Source: Falsiroseomonas oleicola
GTDB taxonomy: Bacteria; Pseudomonadota; Alphaproteobacteria; Acetobacterales; Acetobacteraceae
Assembly: GCF_019029495.1 (NCBI RefSeq)
Contig: NZ_JAERQM010000001.1
Location: 930,001 to 994,000, forward strand
DNA length: 64,000 bases
Direction of reading: 5' to 3'
Shown here: piece after piece, positions 60,959 through 64,000 of the stretch
Layout: every line of letters begins with the position of its first letter
Numbering within the stretch: the stretch's first letter is position 1
The notes under the pieces: model-generated
The model's input: only the letters and a program-made list of their open reading frames with translations
What the model was told of the DNA's origin: nothing
The model's database searches: none
Translations under genes and position numbers: made by a program

Positions 60959-61642
60959 TCAGCCCGCCGGCGAGGCGTCGAGTTCGCGGACCAGCCATTC
61001 GGACTGCGCCTCGGTCAGCTCCTGCGCATACCGGCTCGGCACCGCCTTGTTGCGGTAGGTGAAGGCGAAGCGGCGGACCCAGACGCGCACGGGCCAGTTC
61101 GGACAGGCGATGCCGAGATGTGCCTTGATGGCGTCGATCGCCGTATCCATCCGGAAGGCGCAGTCGTCATACTGCAGGTCCAGCCGGTTCGGCAGGTCGG
61201 TCCAGACCTGTTGCTCGGCCAGGTAGCCCCGCACCCGGTGGGCCGCATCCTCCAGGGTCACGAATTCGGCGAAGGCCTTTTCCCCCCGGCTGCGCGCCAG
61301 CCGGCCGGCATCGAGCAGCGACAGGCAGATGTCGCGCGGATCGCGATGGTTGACATGGGCGGCGACCCGCCCCTCCGCCGCCATCGCCCGATAGGCCGCG
61401 ACCCAGTCCGGCCCCGGGCTGGCATGGGTCTTCACCACCAGGATGCGCGCGCCCGCCGCCTCGGACAGGGCATGCAGCCCTTCCACCGTCAGCTCCTGCG
61501 CGAAATTCACCTTGTGGCCGCCGGGATTCAGCGCGGGCGGCAGCGGCCGTTGCGGGTGGCCGCCCAGCCGCGCCACGCCCTTGGCGAGTTCGAAGGCCAA
61601 AGTGGACCCGGATTTGGGAATGCCGAAGCTGAAGACCAACAT
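60959..61642 (-). CDS. Sulfotransferase-like protein
   Basis: A 227-aa P-loop protein of the sulfotransferase superfamily. The 5'-phosphosulfate-binding loop is FGIPKSGSTLAFEL and the 3'-phosphate-binding segment is VNHRDPRDICLSLLD, both near-canonical. PAPS would be the sulfate donor; the acceptor is unknown. It is the last gene of the leftward comF-grxC-DUF1178 group, 52 bases past DUF1178. Confidence 0.85.
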   Translation of the reverse strand: MLVFSFGIPKSGSTLAFELAKGVARLGGHPQRPLPPALNPGGHKVNFAQELTVEGLHALSEAAGARILVVKTHASPGPDWVAAYRAMAAEGRVAAHVNHRDPRDICLSLLDAGRLARSRGEKAFAEFVTLEDAAHRVRGYLAEQQVWTDLPNRLDLQYDDCAFRMDTAIDAIKAHLGIACPNWPVRVWVRRFAFTYRNKAVPSRYAQELTEAQSEWLVRELDASPAG

Positions 61643-61694
61643 GCGCTGAATCTATGCCTTCCGGCCGTTCAGCGCCAAATCACGACGTGCCGCG

Positions 61695-62213
61695 TCAGCC
61701 GTCGGCGCGGGGCACCCAGGGCAGGCGGGCGATGTCGATGCCATCCTCGGCCAGGGCCTCGGCCTCGGCCTCCGTCGCCTCGCCATAGATGCCGCGGGCC
61801 TCGACCTCCCCATTGTGGATCTTGCGGGCCTCCTCGGCGAAGCCGTCGCCGACATAGTCGCAGGACTTCTCCACCTCGGCCCGCATCCGCTGGAGCATGG
61901 CCAGTAACTGGGCCGGGATCGGCCCGGCGGCGACCCGCTGGCCCATGCCGCCCGGCTCCTGCGGCGCCGGCACCGGGGCGGCCGGGGCCTCGATGGGCTT
62001 GTTGTCCTCCGCCTTCTCCTCGGGGGGTGGCGCGGCGACCTTCCTGCGGGACTTGCGGACGGCGGGGGCCATCAGCGCGCGGGTCACCTGGCTGCCGCCG
62101 CAATGCGGGCATTCCACCAGACCGGCAGCGGCCAGCTTCTCGAAGCCGGCACTGTCCTGGAACCAGCCATCGAATTCATGCGCCGCGCCGCAGCGAAGCT
62201 GGTAGTGGATCAT
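61695..62213 (-). CDS. DUF1178-family protein
   Basis: A 172-aa DUF1178 protein. The N-terminal zinc-ribbon-like part is YQLRCGAAHEFDGWF and CPHCGGSQVTRALMAPAV; a Pro/Glu linker follows, then the conserved helical C-terminus (RAEVEKSCDYVGDGFAEEAR and GIYGEAT). Function is unknown. The family is typically linked to grxC and ubiG in alphaproteobacteria, as here. Confidence 0.92.
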   Translation of the reverse strand: MIHYQLRCGAAHEFDGWFQDSAGFEKLAAAGLVECPHCGGSQVTRALMAPAVRKSRRKVAAPPPEEKAEDNKPIEAPAAPVPAPQEPGGMGQRVAAGPIPAQLLAMLQRMRAEVEKSCDYVGDGFAEEARKIHNGEVEARGIYGEATEAEAEALAEDGIDIARLPWVPRADG

Positions 62214-62247
62214 GCGGTGAAGCCCATTCCCAGGCCCGCGCCGCGCA

Positions 62248-62505
62248 TCAGGCGGCCAGCAGCGGGTCGAGCCCGCCCTTGCGGTCCAGCGCCATCAGGT
62301 CGTCGCAGCCGCCGATATGCCGGCCGTCGATGAAAATCTGCGGCACGGAGCTGCGGCCGCCGGAGCGTGCCATGGCCTCCGCCCGGGCCTCGGACCCGTT
62401 CGGGGCGTATTTCTCCTCGAAGGCCACGCCCTTGCGCGTGAACAGGGCCACCGCGCGGGCGCAGTAGGGGCAGAAATCCTGGGTGTAGATCTCGATCTTC
62501 GCCAT
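62248..62505 (-). CDS. grxC: Glutaredoxin 3
   Basis: An 85-aa glutaredoxin. The dithiol active site is FCPYCARA, the cis-Pro TVP-like segment is SSVPQIFIDGRHIGG, and C-terminal GCDDL completes the glutathione site. It reduces disulfides with glutathione. Start ATG at 62505 gives MAKIEIYT. It lies 31 bases after comF in the same direction. Confidence 0.95.
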   Translation of the reverse strand: MAKIEIYTQDFCPYCARAVALFTRKGVAFEEKYAPNGSEARAEAMARSGGRSSVPQIFIDGRHIGGCDDLMALDRKGGLDPLLAA

Positions 62506-62536
62506 GCTTCCCACATCGGGCGGTCGCGGCCCGCGG

Positions 62537-63322
62537 TCAAGCCTCCCGTTGCAGCCGCGGGTCGGGGACCCGCGCGGCGGCCAGCACATCCACCGCCGTG
62601 GCACCGGCCGCCAGCAGCGTGAGCGCACAGGCCTCCGCCGTGGCGCCGGAGGTCATGACATCATCCACCAGCAACACCCGCCGCCCTTCGACCCGCGCGG
62701 CGGCGCGGGCGGAAAGGGTGAAGGCACCGGCCAGCAGCATCGCCCGTTCCGCCGCACCCCGGTCGCCCAGCGCCGGCGTGGCGCGGGACCGGCGCAGCAG
62801 GTCCGGAATGCAAGGTTTTTCCGATATCGCGGCCAGCCGCCCGGCCAGCAAGGCGGCCTGGTTGTAGCGGCGGCGCAGCAGCCGTCGCCAATGCAGCGGC
62901 ACCGGCGCCAGCAGATCGGCCCGCGCCAGCAGCGCCGCGCCGGATTGCGCCATCATCACGGCAAGGGCCGGGGCAAGTTCCGTCCGGTCGGCGTGCTTGA
63001 AGGGCAGGATCAGCCGCTGCGCCCCCTCATCGTAGCGCAACGCCGCCCGCGCCTCGGCGAAGGCGGGCGGCCGGGCGAGGCAGGCGGGGCAGAGCCCACC
63101 CGGCCCGGCCTGGCCGGCATGCAGGAAGGGCACGCCGCAATGGGCGCAGAAGGGCGCGGTGATGCGCGTCAACTGCCGGAAGCAGTCGGCGCATTGCGTG
63201 CCCTGGCGTGCCACCGGCGCCTCGCAGCTCAGGCAATGCGGCGGCAGCAGCGCATCCAGCGCACCCAGGCCGAGCCGCGCCAGCCCCTGGCGAAGCGCCC
63301 TACCAGGCGCCGAAGGGGGCAT
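62537..63322 (-). CDS. comF: ComF-family phosphoribosyltransferase-like protein
   Basis: A 261-aa ComF protein. A Cys-rich N-terminus (HCLSCEAPV, CADCF, CAHCGVPF, CPACL) binds zinc. The C-terminal phosphoribosyltransferase fold carries LLVDDVMTSGATAEAC, the PRPP-binding loop, and RRYNQAALLA. ComF is needed for natural transformation in several bacteria. The ATG at 63322 lies 22 bases inside the upstream rhodanese gene, so they are coupled. Confidence 0.93.
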   Translation of the reverse strand: MPPSAPGRALRQGLARLGLGALDALLPPHCLSCEAPVARQGTQCADCFRQLTRITAPFCAHCGVPFLHAGQAGPGGLCPACLARPPAFAEARAALRYDEGAQRLILPFKHADRTELAPALAVMMAQSGAALLARADLLAPVPLHWRRLLRRRYNQAALLAGRLAAISEKPCIPDLLRRSRATPALGDRGAAERAMLLAGAFTLSARAAARVEGRRVLLVDDVMTSGATAEACALTLLAAGATAVDVLAAARVPDPRLQREA

Positions 63323-64000
63323 CGCCGTCGCGTTCCACGGCCTGCACCAGGTCGATCTCCCAGGCCAGATAGGCGCGCATCGCATCCTCCACCCCGCTGT
63401 TGCGGTCATAGGGGCGCAGATAGGCGTCGATGCAGGCCTCGTCCGGCGGGTTGGTGCGGCCGGATTCCAGCGGATAGCCCGCCGCCACCCAGCCCGCCGT
63501 GCCGCCTTCCAGCACCGCCACGGGGCTGACGCCCAGCGCCGCCAGCTCCGCCGCCCCCAGCGCCGCCAGATCGGCGGAGGGCGCGGCGACCGCCACGGGC
63601 CGCCCCGCCGGCAGCTTCGGCAGCAGCGCGGCGAGCCGCGTCCGCACGCCCCAGAGCGCGCCCGGGATATGGCCGGTCCGGAAGGCCAGCGAGCGGGCGA
63701 GGTCCACCACCGTCACCTCCCCGCCCCGCACCGCATCCGGCACGACGCGCGGAACATCGGGCCGCTGCGCCAGGGTGGGCGTGACCGGCCCTGTTTCCAG
63801 ATCGCCTTCCAGCCCGCCAGACAAACAAAAAACCTCCCAGCCACCGAGCTGGCGCAGCCAGCCGGCGGTCATGGCGGCGCGGGTGCCGGTGTCGTCCACC
63901 AGCACGATCCGCGCCCCGCGTACCGCCACCCAGCCATCCGTCGCCTGCACCAACTGACCGCCCGGGGCGCTGCGCGAGCCCTGCAGGTGGCCGGCGGCGA
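63300..64000 (-). CDS. Rhodanese-related sulfurtransferase, partial (5' end beyond the window)
   Basis: The reading frame stays open to the right edge, and the residues there (AAGHLQGSRSAPGGQLVQATDG, core GHLQGSRSAPGG) match the rhodanese domain approach, so the true start lies outside. At least 232 codons are seen, with a second rhodanese-like unit further on (SLAFRTGHIPGALWGVRTRL) and a third segment near VAVLEGGTAGWVAAGYPLES. No Cys is seen at the expected active-site loops, where VAAPSAD and LVDDTG occur. It may be non-catalytic or have its Cys outside the window. Apparent GTG/TTG starts near 63953 are probably internal. Confidence 0.82.
   Translation of the reverse strand, partial: AAGHLQGSRSAPGGQLVQATDGWVAVRGARIVLVDDTGTRAAMTAGWLRQLGGWEVFCLSGGLEGDLETGPVTPTLAQRPDVPRVVPDAVRGGEVTVVDLARSLAFRTGHIPGALWGVRTRLAALLPKLPAGRPVAVAAPSADLAALGAAELAALGVSPVAVLEGGTAGWVAAGYPLESGRTNPPDEACIDAYLRPYDRNSGVEDAMRAYLAWEIDLVQAVERDGDAPFGAW

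Noticed and set aside
60643-61062. Forward open frame of 139 codons in the gap after ubiG
   Set aside because: No ribosome-binding site or protein-like composition; it crosses the DnaA-box cluster and runs into the sulfotransferase gene on the other strand.

Overview
The window is about 64 kb of roughly 70% GC chromosomal DNA from an alphaproteobacterium, most probably an Acetobacteraceae member of the Roseomonas type. That placement is inferred from the GC content, the Bug/TctC-type binding proteins, the ccm cluster layout, the xseB-ispA-dxs-tlyA block and the rodZ-like-ispG-hisS-prfA-prmC block. Genes are densely packed, with many ATGA, GTGA and TGATG overlaps. I see no rRNA, tRNA, CRISPR array, transposase or phage gene.

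Region 1 (1-17440) is catabolic. A leftward operon (MDR oxidoreductase, intradiol ring-cleavage dioxygenase, YciI-like protein, BKACE/DUF849 enzyme, SDR, one or two Bug binding proteins) faces a LacI-family regulator across a perfect 14-bp palindromic operator. A second system centres on a MarR regulator divergent from a gene that carries the Fe-ligand pattern of 2,5-dihydroxypyridine dioxygenase (NicX). An alpha/beta hydrolase, acyl-CoA dehydrogenase, acyl-CoA ligase, NtaA-type flavin monooxygenase, MFS transporter and AtzA-type amidohydrolase follow it. This looks like an uncharacterised N-heterocycle degradation route that lacks the usual nicF/nicE genes.

Region 2 (17444-24527) holds cytochrome c maturation genes ccmC-D-E-F-G-H-I, including a 48-aa ccmD. 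A small operon of YciI, EVE, GFA and Rieske-type proteins is divergent from them. Region 3 (24698-30777) carries a hybrid sensor kinase, an FGGY sugar kinase and a one-ATPase-domain sugar ABC transporter.

Region 4 (30903-39997) is housekeeping: tlyA, an inserted enolase-superfamily enzyme, dxs, ispA, xseB, an acetoin-utilisation/HDAC-like deacetylase, a TusA-like protein, a ROK kinase and dinB with a zinc-finger leader. Region 5 (40070-42344) is a small accessory island: a DUF2384/RES toxin-antitoxin pair followed by an AT-rich gene for a TIR-domain protein with its own sigma70-like promoter. It is the best candidate for a defence locus. Region 6 (42430-50897) contains mmsB, a PhoD-like phosphatase, a lipoprotein, a lytic transglycosylase, clpB, a MOSC protein and a DUF4167 protein.

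Region 7 (51088-64000) carries prmC, prfA, hisS (with a compositionally foreign 3' third), a BrnT/BrnA pair, ispG, a RodZ-like protein, a nitronate monooxygenase-like protein, lysC and ubiG. A 496-bp gene-free stretch with DnaA-box-like sites follows and is a candidate oriC. A leftward operon (rhodanese, comF, grxC, DUF1178, sulfotransferase) runs off the right edge.
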